Source of the DNA: Apiosordaria backusii
Taxonomy: Eukaryota; Ascomycota; Sordariomycetes; Sordariales; Lasiosphaeriaceae
Assembly (NCBI GenBank): GCA_030549205.1
Contig: JAUKTV010000019.1
Location: 310,001-374,000, forward strand
Reading direction: 5' to 3'
Length of the DNA: 64,000 bases
Shown here: positions 35,489 through 46,986 of the stretch, in pieces
Layout of the letters: each line of letters opens with the position of its first letter
Position numbering within the stretch: the first letter of the stretch is position 1
Notes under the pieces: model-generated
What the model was told of the DNA's origin: nothing
Seen by the model: only the letters and a program-made list of their open reading frames with translations
The model's database searches: none
Position numbers and translations under genes: made by a program

Positions 35489-36405
35489 TTACGTTCCGAT
35501 AAACACAACCATGACAGCGGCATACCTATCGCCAGTCAGCTTCCAATTCCAGGCTGCGACGGTATCTTGAATGAACCCACGTGGCAGACGCGACCATAAT
35601 CTCGCTGTTTTTCGCCTGCGTTACGATCGACATCAAGACTGAAAACGCGACAGTCCAGACAACAGTCACCACCAGTGGAAGGAAGCCGTCCTTGACAAAA
35701 TACAAGATGACAATGGGTGTGACGAGGAGCAGGGCAGAGATCCCCGTCGTGATTGTTCTCGTCACTTGCGCTACCAGATCCCCGGACCAAGTGGAAATCT
35801 CCCCTCCGTCATCCTCAGTTTCTACCTGTCATCGGCTGAGTCAAACAAGTCCACGACTCACGATACTACGGTACGGGATTTGGACTCACATCCGCAAACA
35901 TTGCCACAAAGCTATTGACAACATTGTGCACTACACTGCTCTCCGACTCCGCACACACAGCAACAAGATCAACCTTTTTCAGCTTCTCGATGCGCGGCGC
36001 ATCTTTCGGCTGTGGGAGGAAGTTCCAGGAATTCGGGCTTCGGCAGCGTGCCTCAGCAGACTGACAAAGGGCTCTCAGGTGCTTGTCTTTTGGGTCCGAC
36101 ATAGCATACACACGGTTAAGGTTGACAAGCGACCTGTCTACCGCTCTGTAAGCCTCGAACAAGAACAGAAAGGTCTGAGTATTTTGTTCTTTACTGTATC
36201 TGTGAAGGGTCTCTTCAAGTCTGTCCCCATCGGCTTCAATCTCTCCTTTCTCAATACGCGCTAACCGTCGTTGCAAGCAGAGAATGTTTTTCATGTTGAG
36301 ATATCGGAACCTCCGAAAGATTGCCCAGTCATCCGCCTTCGACATGAATATGGCGAGATCATGAAGGTCTAGTTCGTCGATAGGGTTGTCCCTTGGCGAG
36401 GACAT
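35489..36405 (-). CDS. DUF6594-family membrane protein
   Basis: Three exons, 36405-35890, 35825-35581 and 35525-35489, give 265 aa. Intron 1 (64 nt) has GTGAGT and a GACAG acceptor; intron 2 (55 nt) has GTGGGT, a GCTGACT branch and GATAG. The N-terminal part has the family pattern DDWAIFRRFRYLNMKNILCLQRRLARIEKGE. The end has three hydrophobic segments: ITTGISALLLVTPIVILYFV, FLPLVVTVVWTVAFSVLMSI and YAAVMVVFIGT. The small last exon restores the typical YAAV.VVF ending, which supports the splice model. The family is abundant in filamentous fungi and has no established function. The protein probably sits in an internal or plasma membrane with the large N-terminal part soluble. Confidence 0.85.
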
Positions 36406-37387
36406 TGTCGCTCCTGAGCCTTGGTGCTATGGATTTGAAACACTGAGGCGGACTCGATGTCTTCGCCGCAAAGAGAAACTTTTGAACATCGAAGAAGCTC
36501 CTGGATGTAAAGTCATCTTCACGTGTTTCTTGGGGAAGGTCAGGAAATGCACAAAGTTGTCCTCAGCATTGGAGTGGTCAGCATTTACCGCACAATGAAT
36601 GCTACGTGGCGTGCCAATGCATGTCGACCAATGGTACAAAAGGAGGCGTTGGACTTGGCCAAAATGAGCTGGTGCGCTGCCAACATCTCAACCCCCTCAA
36701 AATTGAGGCCCAACACATGCAGCTTGGCGGGCGTGGACATAACCCGAAGATGGGGTGTCTTTTTGAGCGGAAAACAGCTAACAAAACGGTCTGAGAACTG
36801 CTCGGCTGCCATGCGCAACACACTCTGAACTCGTGTTTCAATCATCTCGGGAAGCGTTCTACGTCTACGCTCAAATTATTGTGACTACCTACTATCTATA
36901 TTAGGCACTTAGTGATTATGGACCCTCCGCAACCCCAGGGTCTCAATACCACGGGCTCTGGCGCGGTCGACCCTCCTGGTACGAGTTCGTGACCGACATG
37001 ATGCAAATGGGTACAGTGTCTGATTTCTACTAGAACAGAGCTATGGATTCATAAGCCACTCAAACCAATACTTAAAGGGCCAGGAAGAATACATACAGAC
37101 ATCTAGAATTGAGTCCAGTATATATTCAAATTCTTCTTGGACGGGCCGAAGTTCATCGTCGAATCACCAAGCTCCTGGCACGACACATATGAGTAACGCC
37201 AAGTCACGGCATTTAGACTCAGCACAAGATATCCAGCACAATGGAAGAGGAGAGAAGATCTCCAACAGCGCCGCCGCGGGGAATACAGTCCCTGAGCAAA
37301 GGCGCTCAGGCGGCCAGCGAGTTTATCCTAGTTTCCGTGACACCCATGGACCTTCGGCAAAGGAGGATGAGGAAAGTCTAAATCAGA
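36406..37387. other. Upstream region of the DUF6594 and Cys-Cys genes
   Basis: This is divergent between the two genes. A plus-strand 80-codon frame (37189-37431, starting MSNAKSRHLDSAQDIQ) overlaps the start of the next gene in another frame. It may be a 5' exon joined by an unseen intron, or a leader frame, and is not called separately. Confidence 0.45.
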
Positions 37388-38317
37388 ATGTCAGGCGCTC
37401 CGTTTATAGAGTGTTACTTGTTCCAGACTGATCTTTTTGAATGGATGCAGAAAAGTTCACCGGAACTCGAGCAAGACTTTTATGCCCAGCCCTCTGCCGT
37501 GCCTTCTGATGTTTCAGACGCAACTCTGCAGGCCAACATCGCTGTCACAGGGGGACAAGCCGGGGGAAAATTCACTGTCAGTGTTACCGTGGGTCTTCCT
37601 CAAAACAGAGGTGAGAGTTCATCCAGCTCGTCATCTTACCCACCGTTCGCCAGTGCATCCACTGGAAGAAAGCGGTCTGGAGGCAATCATGAGAAGCCGC
37701 TGGTGGTGGGTGGTACGCCGCCTTATCGGCCTCCCCTTTCGTCAACAACAATTGTGGATACACATCGTGTCTCGGAGTCCAAGATCACCCAGACGTCGAG
37801 GATGACCGAGGTGACAGCTGAAAGGAGGGTGGATAGCAACGTCGATAGGGAGATGAATACCACGACCGGAACCAGATCCACAGTTCCGACGACGCCAACA
37901 GAAATGGGAGCAGAACCTGGTCGTTCCACAACCCACATGCAGGCCGCTACAACGAGCAGACAATCTTCACGACGTCTCACGGACCATGACAAGACGGGCG
38001 TCTATGAAGGAGGTACCACACGCAAGGGTAACAATCTGTCAGTCGCAGACCCCGTGCCAAGTATGTTAGTAGCTAGTGGCTCACCAGAACCTGATCGGGA
38101 CCCCTCGGCCGGCGGCGTACAAGTTGAGTTATCTCCCGATGTGGCACAACACCGGTCAGGAAACTATTCTCGCCCACCGAGGGCATCTCTACGGCCACAA
38201 CAGATCAACCCCTTGCCTACATCAGATCCGCGGCAAAAACAGACAAACCCTCTGCCTACTTCAGATAACGTTATTGACATTGGGCCCAAAGCGAGGAAGA
38301 AAGGCGGTTGCTGTTGA
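37388..38317 (+). CDS. Unknown protein with polybasic Cys-Cys C-terminus
   Basis: Frame of 309 aa. The N-terminal 60 residues look folded (FIECYLFQTDLFEWMQKSSP, ITGGQ..GKFTVSVTVG-like strand); the rest is Ser/Thr/Pro-rich and disordered, with a short internal duplication INPLPTSDP / TNPLPTSDN near the end. The last residues, KARKKGGCC, combine a basic patch with a terminal Cys-Cys, the same arrangement as the geranylgeranylated tail of Rab GTPases, although no GTPase domain is present. Membrane anchoring by prenylation or palmitoylation is therefore an inference. The start is uncertain because an upstream frame (37189) overlaps it. No family is recognised. Confidence 0.6.
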   Translation: MSGAPFIECYLFQTDLFEWMQKSSPELEQDFYAQPSAVPSDVSDATLQANIAVTGGQAGGKFTVSVTVGLPQNRGESSSSSSSYPPFASASTGRKRSGGNHEKPLVVGGTPPYRPPLSSTTIVDTHRVSESKITQTSRMTEVTAERRVDSNVDREMNTTTGTRSTVPTTPTEMGAEPGRSTTHMQAATTSRQSSRRLTDHDKTGVYEGGTTRKGNNLSVADPVPSMLVASGSPEPDRDPSAGGVQVELSPDVAQHRSGNYSRPPRASLRPQQINPLPTSDPRQKQTNPLPTSDNVIDIGPKARKKGGCC

Positions 38318-38626
38318 GAAAACTTCACGGACGGCGATTTTCTGGAAGCAAGACGAGGATTTCGAGCATCTGCACGACTCAAGACCACGAAGTTGAAGAA
38401 AGGATCTCAAAGGCATCATCAAAGAAATCACACAGGCTCCCGTTTCAACCCCGAGCCTCGAGACGCCCCATAGAAGCAAAGAACATGCAGAAATACGGTC
38501 AAATTCCCAGAGTCTCAAGATTGCTACCTGTTCCATACTGTAAAAACACGATCCCATTGTTCCACGCCAAATTGCGTCATTGATACTGTCATTTCAAATC
38601 ATCAGAAGAACGCCATACGCATCCCC
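38318..38626. other. Short convergent spacer before con-10
   Basis: This holds the 3' flanks of the Cys-Cys gene and of con-10. No element is seen. Confidence 0.6.
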
Positions 38627-39074
38627 TTACTCCTCAGAGCTGCCTCCATGACTGGCAAGTCCTCCCTTCCGACCAGCCTCACGGGCACGCTCACTGCCAG
38701 GCTCGAAACTACCGGAAGAAGCTTTTCCTCCCTTGGAGGCGATCTCGCGCTGTAAGACACGAACAGAAGTCAGCGATGGGTTGACTGGAGGGGTGCAAAA
38801 TGGCAGGCACTTACCTGCTTCTCGGGGTCCATGCTGGCAAAGCCCTGGTTGCCGGTGCCGCTATTGCCAGAGGACGAGTTATCGTTGGCGGCTTCGGTGC
38901 CTCCACCGCCGTGGCTGGCCTTGCCGCCCTTGGAAGCGATCTCGCGGACTTCCTCCTTGGGACTGTGTAAAACGAGAACTTGTTAGCAACTGATGTTACG
39001 ATACGGTATACATAGATAATGAAGAGAGCTACCACGTACCGGTTGGCAAAGTTTCCGGGGTTGTTGCTGGCCAT
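38627..39074 (-). CDS. con-10: Conidiation/stress protein CON-10 (KGG repeats)
   Basis: Three exons, 39074-39040, 38962-38815 and 38749-38627, with introns of 77 nt (GTACGT..CACAG) and 65 nt (GTAAGT..TTACAG); 101 aa. The protein is small, hydrophilic and Gly-rich, with three KGG units: VREIASKGGKASHGG, REIASKGGKASSGSF and AREAGRKGGLASHGG. This is the layout of Neurospora CON-10 and of the stress-induced KGG repeat family. Such proteins accumulate during conidiation, starvation or dehydration and are thought to be soluble protectants; the molecular role is not settled. The strong splice sites and complete repeats make the model reliable. A TATA-like box lies about 135 bp upstream. Confidence 0.93.
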
Positions 39075-40699
39075 TTTGAAGTTGGGGTTTGAGTAGGAGT
39101 GCTTTGAGTGTTTGTGGACGGGTGGTTTGGAATTGAGAGACGGCTGAGAAAGTTTGCTTTGGAGTGTGAGTTGAAAATGAAGGATGATGGTGGGTAGAAG
39201 AAGGGTCAATATATACCTACTTCTTCCGAGGCCCTTGTCAGCCAGACTTCTGGCGGAGAAGCCAAGGAGTGTTTGTTCCGTTCCCCGCGACTTCCAGCAA
39301 GTGTTGTGGTTGAGACGGGAGTGCCAAAAGAGGAAGGATGCACCACAGTCATGATGGAATTGATGATGTCAACCTTATGGAAAAGCAGCCAGTAGGAAGG
39401 TGCGGAGCGGTGCCTCGTTTGTCATATTTGTCAATCCCTCCATACTGTTAACATGCATACACTACTGCCGTGAAGGACAATGGTTGCTTTTTCTTTTTGA
39501 AACAGTCAGCGTAATTGACTTGGGGGAAAAACAGTGGAGGGCAAGAGATCCTGGACTAAAAGGGAGCAGGCGCTGGAAGTGATGATGACGAGACAGTGGG
39601 TGGGCTGTGACAGAGTGGCAGTCAAACAGTGCGTTTTGGAAACGCCAAGCTTCAGCTTCAGTGGGACGGTGGCGGACAGCACCCCACCTACACATCCCTT
39701 AGGTAACCTGGGATGGGACAGAGCAGTGACAAGCACTTGGCCACTGCGAGAAGGACGCAATCCGTTCGCTGTCATGAAATGGTTACTTATGAATTATGCC
39801 AGATGTGCGCATGTGGCTGCAGAGTGTTACCAAGCATTTTGCACATATGTCCTTTGTGCAATTGGGGATGGTTGCAATTTCTAATCCTCTGCACGGTACT
39901 GACTTCTTATTTATAAGGTAGCCAAATGCCTATCAAACGATTCTTTAAAGCCTATCGACTATATTTGGGTCCCCATTGGCGAACCTTTTTGACGAACCTT
40001 TGACTGCTATCGACTACCTATCTTCCAAGGCCTGCTTAATATTCCAAGAGATCTGTTTAACACATGCAGTACTTGTTTTTGATCAATATTATGACACGGC
40101 ACATTGCAAATCTATTTTGCAGGCAGTTGCAAACGCCAGAAATCTTAAAGAAACTCACCTCGCCTCATGATGGAAAGCGACCAGGCAGGAAAGAGCAGTG
40201 GATATGAAGCCACTCAGCACAATGACTGTCTTGGGTTTGCAATTTCCCTCGGCTGTCATTCCTTTTGGGATCTCGGGTCTAAAAGCAACGGGCAGTTGCA
40301 CCTCCTTGGGCTCTTAAATAATAAGCAGCAGTAAAGAATAAAGCACATAGGCGTTGTTGATAGCATATTTCACTCAAAGTCTTCGCACCACCGCCGTCGA
40401 TCGCTTGTCGTTCGCACAATCTAAGCAAAGCACCCTCCACACTTATCAATCATCGCTTTTTAAACGGGAGCATTAGGAGGCCATTTAATACCGAATTACC
40501 GGGGTGTTCACTCCCTACCCAGCCATACTTTTGCAAGCCCCCCGCCCTCAACTACCCTGGAACCCTCATTCTGCAACTATCAGACGCGCCGAATGCCTCA
40601 CCAGAAACAGTCTTTTCGCAGCACCAATCACAAGAAATCAGTACTTTCCAACAATACTCCAGTCTACTTCCCAATTGTTGGATAGAACGGCAAACCGCG
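39075..40699. other. Long upstream region of con-10
   Basis: About 1.6 kb between divergent genes, without recognisable coding sequence. Strongly regulated genes such as con-10 often have long promoters, and this may be one. No repeat or RNA is seen. Confidence 0.55.
39208..39217 (-). promoter_or_regulatory. TATA-like box of con-10
   Basis: The minus strand reads GGTATATATT about 134-143 bp upstream of the con-10 ATG, a fitting position given a leader of about 100 nt. Confidence 0.4.
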
Positions 40700-41656
40700 A
40701 TGCCATCAAGAGCCGGCTCTGATCATAACAACAGCCTGCCATGGACGATGGAATTCTCCGCAAACTATGCAGAGGAACGTGAGACAGTCGAGGCAACCAG
40801 AGACCTCACGTTTCAGGCCGCTCTTCAATCTGCTCTAGCAATACTGAACAACCAGATCAGAATCGATCAGCCGTATTGTCGCCACACCATGGGATGCCCT
40901 CACTGGTCCAGCCGTTGGCCTGTCAGAACGACACTCTCGGTGATGATAGGAAATGAGGTTATTGCCAGTCACCGTCACGAAGGGGTTGAAACCAGGAGAG
41001 AAGGTCTGCATGTTGCACTTTCCTTGGCGAATGCCAGATTAATGTGGGACTAGTACTCTGATGATATGCCGGTGGGGTCTTGGGCAAGCGGTTATATGTC
41101 GCGGGGTCCTTTGCGGGAGATTCCTCTTTTGGGGGATCCTCCGACGAGGGGTCATCGATATCTAGACGAGGAGGATCAGCCTGTTGACGAGGAGGATCAG
41201 CCCGTGGACGAGGATAATGAGACTGTGATTATCAGGAGGTCATCGATGCCTGTCATGGGTACATTTGCACCCCCTCGCCGCGTGTATACATCTGCACCCG
41301 TCCTTGATGACTTTGTTGAAGACCTGCATTGGGATGACGAAAATCATGACGAAGTCGATTGGGACCTACAAGGGGTTGGAGATGAGGATGGGGATGATCA
41401 TGGCGAGGAGAACGGAAATTACCATGAGGAGGAGGACAGGGATTACTACTATCAGGAGGAGGACGGGGATTACTATCAGGAGGAGCACGGGGATTACTAT
41501 CAGGAGGAGCACGGGAATTACTACGAGGAGGAGAACAGCAACTACCACAAGGAGGCTGGTGAGGATTACCACGAGGGCCAGCGCCAGGACCAGGATCAAA
41601 ACGATGCTGAGAGGGAGGATGGACACGGGGACGACAGACGGCGGGGATACGCATGA
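40700..41656 (+). pseudogene. Acidic-repeat gene interrupted by one in-frame TAG
   Basis: Two frames lie in the same register: 40700-41053 (117 aa, starting MPSRAGSDHNNSLPWTMEFS) and 41066-41656 (196 aa). Only TAG 41051-41053 and four sense codons separate them. The first part ends in a region (CPHWSSRWPVRTTLSVMIGNEVI..GLHVALSLANARL) that faintly resembles a double-stranded RNA-binding fold. The second part is acidic and carries tandem DYYQEEHG repeats from a 24-bp minisatellite. A change of CAG to TAG would split one 318-aa protein into these two. Alternatives are two adjacent small genes, or translational readthrough. No family is recognised with confidence. Confidence 0.5.
41430..41560 (+). 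repeat. Coding minisatellite of 24 bp
   Basis: Tandem units of the type GATTACTATCAGGAGGAGCA plus CGGG, with two nearly identical copies and two diverged ones, encode the DYYQEEHG repeats. Confidence 0.85.
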
Positions 41657-42000
41657 GGAAGATGAGAGCGGCTAGGATGAAGTGAACTGCTTTCTTTAGC
41701 GACAGGCAAATATGATCAGACAGGATACAGCGTGCATAAGTCATCTTGACTATTCTGCAGACGGTTATACTGTGATGCTCGGTGCTCAGAAAGCCCAAAA
41801 CCCTAACCCTAGGCCCTCCCCCCCTTTTTGTTGCTCCTTCCTGGTTGATGATTGTCGCATGATCCGGCACCCGACAACCGGTCGCGTCCCAAACGCATGA
41901 TCCGTCGCTTTTCCAACCTTGTCATTCATTTTTCGCCGTGACAGTCTTGAAAGTTTCATCGCCTGAGTTCATTTCTGCAAAAGTGTGCGCATAATCGACG
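41657..42000. other. Intergenic region with telobox-like motif
   Basis: A single AAAACCCTAACCCTAGG motif at about 41797-41813 resembles two telomeric CCCTAA units. It is too short to be a telomere remnant and may be a telobox-type promoter element of the following gene. Confidence 0.4.
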
Positions 42001-44820
42001 GTGTTTCAAGAAGGACGGGATGTCAGATGTCAGGTTGTCCAGCCGGCAAAGGTGCGTCGCAGAAAATCGGAAACCAAACACGGCGCAGTGACTAATGGTC
42101 TGAAGAAGCAGAACAGTTACCTATCCCGAAACCCATCTCTGGCGAGAACAGAGATACGCAGCAAAAGGAGGACCTCGAACACCAGAACGAACAGTGAACT
42201 CTACCACAAGTCAAGGATGCCGAGCTACGAGCCTACACCCCGCCGATTTTCGGTCTTGTCCGTTCCGCAGTCTGCACCAGATTCGAGAAGAAACAGCTTG
42301 GATGTTCCGACCCGGCCGAGTGTTACTCACAGCAACAACAATCATGCGGATGCCGGTGCGGCAGTCGAGTTGGAGCGAATCTTGAGTCTGGTACAACATT
42401 TAGATACGAAAGATGAAGAGCGTGGGAGAAGTCGAAAAGGCGTTGATGTTAACTTTGGGGCCCCAGTGGTAAGGAGGAGGGAAAGTAGTGCCAGTACGAG
42501 AGAGAGGATTGCGCTGTGGGAGGAACGAAGCAGAAGCCAAGAACGAGATGAGGGTGGTCCAGGGGAGTCGAAGGCGCGTGGGCGAAGCAAAAGCCGATTG
42601 AGAGATCTTGCAGCAGGGGACAGAGTAAGTGTTGTCCCCGAGGTGCCAGAGCTAGCTGCCGCTTTTCAGCGGTTTGAGGGAGTGAAGAAGGGAGAGGGGC
42701 AAGACGTCTATCGCAAAGTCAACCCGGAGCGCGCTACACCGAGACCACGAGATATCGGATATGAGGAACATGACTCAACGGAAGTCCAAATTGCTACAGA
42801 GATGAAATCAAAGCCAGCGATAACGCGTCAGTTACCTCGACCGCAGACGCCTTCTGGAGGAAAACTAGTTCCGTTAACTCCCGATGTGACACCAAAAGAG
42901 AGACTGGAAAGCCTCAGTGCTACCCCAAAGCGGCGAGATTCTTCTCCCACCCTGGCCATGGTAGATTGCGGTTTCCCACCGTTACCAGGTTCAAGTATGT
43001 GGACAGCGACAGCCCCGTCGCCACCACCGACTCCAGTGTCAAACTCAACTTCGACAGCACTACACATGGCAGACGCAAAAGGAGAGCAAGACAGTGAGCG
43101 ACAAGGGCCATCAGATATCCTATCCAAGAATAGTGTTCAAACATATCCCCTAGAACTCATAGATGGGGATAGTAAAAGCGCTGGAAACCAGCTTGCACCC
43201 AGGAATCTTGACATGGGGTTGGAGCGGAGGCATGGGGACCAGGTCTGGAGGATCAGCACTTACAGACCTGACTTTCCAGTATCGACTCGCCACTTGCAAC
43301 GAGACCAAATCCAGTCCCCTGGGCGAACACCTTTCGATGGAAACTCGCTACAAAAGCTCACACGTAGCCAGGCGTCAGATGCTGCTACCGCGACACTTCA
43401 AGCACGAGCTACCGGTGAAGGTTATCCGTACTCAACAAGCAGTGAACAAGACTCCCGGGATTGTGTTGTGAATATTCCGGTCCCGATCACACCCTACCCC
43501 CCGGTAGATCGAAGACCGGGCCAAACAGGGCGAAGGAATGGAAGCAGACCAGGACCGAAGCACGGTAGCTCTAAACACCATGAGTGGGACGCCCCTCCTG
43601 TCATTGAAAGAGCATTTCACGCAGCTTCAGTGAGTATGATCAAGGGGCTTGAATTGCCAGTCGAACTCTATCGTGGCTTCAGGGATGTGTACTACCCAGC
43701 ACCCGATGGTCCGGATATCATCAAGGCCTATCCGATCCGACGTCGTTTGCCAGTCCGGTAAGGCCTCATATCTGATTGCTGAAGACAGCATGTTAACTTG
43801 AGAAGCATTTTCTTTCCCGCCCGTTATGACCTGACCTCTCCTGCGCTGCTTCCAACGCTGTTCACCATCCATGGCGGAGGCTTCACCGTTGGCTCGCCCT
43901 CCGAAGACGACGTCTGGAACCGCGGCTTTGCCGATTCCTACACGATATTAATCATTGCCCTCAACTATTCCAAAGCACCATGGGCACCCTTCCCTGGGCC
44001 CTTGCTCGACGTCGAAGCCCTTTATCACGCCGTCTTGAATGACGAATCCTTACCCATAGACAGGATCCGCACCTCCATAGCAGGCTTCGACGCTGGCGCC
44101 AATCTCGCGCTGGGTCTTTCGCAGCTGCCCAGTGTTAAAACAGGCCGAGACCCAAACGTGCATCACCGCCCTCACCCATACTTCTCCCACCCCCCTCGAT
44201 CTAACCCACCACCTGCCGCGGTGATTTCGGTTTGCGGGATTCTGGATTTCACGGCACCTGTATCCCAGAAGCTGAGGACAAGACCCTATAAAAAGGAGCT
44301 GAGAGGTCCGCGGGGTTGGGGGCAAGGGTTGGATTGGATGGGAAAGTTGTTGCCTTCGAGCGCATGGAGTTACATACCATATGGCCATGATGCTGCTGAT
44401 CCGTTACTATCCCCTTTTTATGCGGCTAGGAGAGACTTGCCGCCTCATGTTTTTGTTATTTCCGCTGAGTTGGACTGTTTAGCGCACGAAAGCTGGAAGG
44501 CGGTTTCTGTATGGAGTGGGAGACCTGTGCCAGATAGGGATGAGGTTGTGGGGAGAGCGGAGAGAAGTTTGTGGAGGGGTTGTTTGGAAGATGCGGATAA
44601 TTCCAGGTTTTCTTGGACCGAAAAAATGGAAATGGAGGATGGTGTTAGGGGTAGTACGAGGTGGCTCCTGGTGCCGGATGTGGTGCATGGGTTTGATTCG
44701 GCGAATTGGAGGAATAAGTACCTCTGGGGAGATGAGGAGGCGAGGATGGATGCGGAGATGAAGACGATGGCGTATCAGAGGGAGCTGGCAGAGTGGCTGT
44801 GGGGAGTTGTTTGGAAATGA
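42001..44820 (+). CDS. Alpha/beta hydrolase with long N-terminal extension, nucleophile Asp
   Basis: Two coding segments, up to 43757 and from 43806, joined by a 48-nt intron (GTAAGG..GAGAAG). The joint restores LPVR-IFFPARYD, a conserved family sequence. The frame is open from 42001, but the first in-frame ATG is at 42217, so the N-terminus is uncertain. Residues before the hydrolase are about 500 aa of disordered R/S/E/P-rich sequence. The hydrolase part has HHEWDAPPVIERAFHAAS and VSMIKGLELPVELYRG, the oxyanion motif HGGGF, NYSKAPWAPFPG, the nucleophile elbow GFDAGANLAL, the acid-region ELDCLAHES and the triad His in VVHGFD. The elbow normally reads GFSAG; here Asp (codon 44089-44091) replaces Ser, while Asp and His of the triad are kept. 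Catalysis is therefore doubtful. Confidence 0.75.
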
Positions 44821-45305
44821 TGCTGTGTTCGTCCAGTGATGGTCAAGTAGGTCTGGTATGTACATGACTATGTTAATTTTCAGCTTCCAAGCTGATTACA
44901 CATGTGCTACTCTGCAGTAGATACCAAAAGATATTACTAAATACAGAAGGGATGCATAAACTATTGCTACTGTAAACAAGGTAACAACCTGCAACACCGG
45001 TTCGCGTCAGCTCCTTCAACATTGATCTTAGGGAGGTGTGGAAAAGCCTAAGCACCTACCTTGATACCTTATCATCCCAATTCCAGGTCTCAGATACCGA
45101 TGACCACACCAGTATCCCAAGAGAAATTGCGTACATGACAATACTGGTGTTAAGTAAGGTAATGAAAGAGGGCTGGTCCAAAGGAACAGCTGCAGTCTGC
45201 TTGGCTTCCACCTCCCCAAAGTAGGTAGATTCAGAAGATCCAATCAGCTTCAACGGCGAGCCCAACCGAACGAGCAAGAGGCATCATCACTTCGAAGTAA
45301 GCGTA
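44821..45305. other. Intergenic region
   Basis: This lies between the hydrolase and the LRAT-like pseudogene. No gene or repeat is recognised. Confidence 0.6.
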
Positions 45306-46160
45306 ATGTCGGCGGCGATTTACATTGTCCACCAACCGAAGTTCACTTGGTCAGACTCGTTCTATCTGGGTCTACTACGTCCTACAAATTATGGCTCGCC
45401 GAGCTTTTGACCTCGATATTCCTTTGATTCGGTATCTAAGCACCACTCATGTTTCTCTCCCACCATGCATTGAAGATACACGGAGATTATTACCAACTCG
45501 GTCGCCCTGACGGTTCCAGCCAGATTCCTTTCGGCGGTACAGCCGTGTTCAAGGCGGTTCCCAAGGGCTCCGAGCAGGCAACGGCACTTGAAAATAGACT
45601 CAAGTGGCTTGGAAGCGATATTTTATTGGGAACTACAATCCTTAGTGCCGAAGGTATCAAAAAAAAGCGTCTGTCCTTTGAACTTGGACAGACGATAATT
45701 TCCCCCATCTAACTATCACAGTTGAGGACCATGAGAGAAGTCTTCAGACAGATTATGACAAGTATCACAACTCCCTAATGGAGCCACGCGAATACTCTCT
45801 TCTCAACTCCAATTGTCAGCATTTTGCTCTGGACTTTTGCTTCTGCATCGAAGTCGACTTCGACAGCAAAGCCTTGAACGCCGCCTTTCTGACCTCAAAA
45901 TTACCACGATTTTTGGTCGCTCTCTTGTTTGTATGGATTGGGCCGAGAATCATCGTTGCTCTTCTTTGGAGGCTCATATACTACGCTATGTTCAAAATCA
46001 TGATGGTACAAGACAGCACTGTGAGCCACTCTCGTAGAAAGAGAACTAGAAGACAGCTTTACAACAGCAACACGAGGCATGCGCACTATGTAAGACAGCA
46101 ATACGAAAAGATTTGGTCTTGGGGATTGATCAGTTGCATTAATGGTCAAATACGGCTTCT
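45306..46160 (+). pseudogene. LRAT/NlpC-like protein pseudogene
   Basis: Successive frames give one recognisable protein. MSAAIYIVHQPKFTWSDSFY (from 45306) breaks at about 45415; ARRAFDLDIPLIRYLSTTHV follows in the next frame and breaks at about 45450. SHHALKIHGDYYQLGRP carries the His-containing block. After a third disruption at about 45650-45690 comes ITVEDHERSLQTDY and then YSLLNSNCQHFALDFC with the NCQ Cys block, followed by a hydrophobic segment (FLVALLFVWIGPRIIVALLW). The His and Cys blocks in this order match the fungal LRAT-like/NlpC papain-fold family with a C-terminal membrane segment. At least two frameshifts are certain; the third could be an unusually short 38-nt intron. The 3' end runs into a transposon-like element. 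Confidence 0.65.
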
Positions 46161-46256
46161 TTCAACTGTTAGCCTATTAGCAACCGTTTTCAAACAGCCT
46201 AAACTGTGGCCAAACAGCCTCAACCGTAATAAAACAGGGCCTATTATTTACTTTAA

Positions 46257-46334
46257 GGAACCGTTTTTAAGAGCGCAACTGTTGTAAAATACGCAACCGT
46301 TATACAGGGATATAGATAGTAAAAGGGGCGCTAG
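46257..46334 (+). repeat. Left 78-bp terminal inverted repeat
   Basis: Starts GGAACCGTTTTTAAGAGCGC and ends GGGGCGCTAG; reverse complement of 46909-46986 with six differences. Confidence 0.9.
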
Positions 46335-46473
46335 CAAGGGCTTAACTAGGCAAATCCCTACCTAAGCCCTTACAATTAACAACGGCAAAGTTAATAATAG
46401 AAAAAGCGCTTCTACAGCTACTGCTCAAAAATACTAAGCTACTAAGCTACGGCTATTAAACTTAAACACATTG

Positions 46474-46572
46474 AAGTCTTTATCTTCAGCCTAGTTCAAC
46501 CAAGTCTTTATCTTCAGCTCAGTTCAACCAAGTCTTTATCTTCAGCCCAGTTCAACTAAGTCTTTATCTTCT
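46474..46572 (+). repeat. 28-bp minisatellite inside the TIR element
   Basis: About 3.5 copies of a unit beginning AAGTCTTTATCTTCAGCC and ending TAGTTCAACC, differing by single C/T changes. Confidence 0.9.
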
Positions 46573-46908
46573 ACACAACAACTACTACAACTATCAACTA
46601 TCACAGCCATCAACTACTACAGCCATCAGAGCTATCACAGGTATATACTTCTATAGCCAAATTACCAATAAATTAACTTATAATAAATACATACCCCCAA
46701 ACAAGCGATGCGAACTACCAAGCAATACAAGCAATATAATACTGGTAATTATAGTAGTAGTTAATGGCTGCAGTAGTGGTAGTGATGGTAGTAGTTAACA
46801 GCTTATAAATAGTAGTTCCTACTAAAGTAGTAGCTTTTGCCTGTAGTTATAGTTAAAGGCTTGCCTAGGCAAGGGTCTAAGCAAAGGTTTGCCCAATACA
46901 GATCCCTA

Positions 46909-46986
46909 CTAGCGCCCCTTTTACTATCTACATCCCTGCAGAACGGTTACGTATTTCACAACAGTTGCGCTCTCAAAAACGGTTCC
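46909..46986 (-). repeat. Right 78-bp terminal inverted repeat
   Basis: Inverted copy of 46257-46334, beginning CTAGCGCCCCTTTTACTATC on the plus strand. Confidence 0.9.

Noticed and set aside
41797..41813. Telomere-like CCCTAACCCTA motif
   Set aside because: Only two units; too short for an interstitial telomere tract, at most a telobox-like promoter motif.
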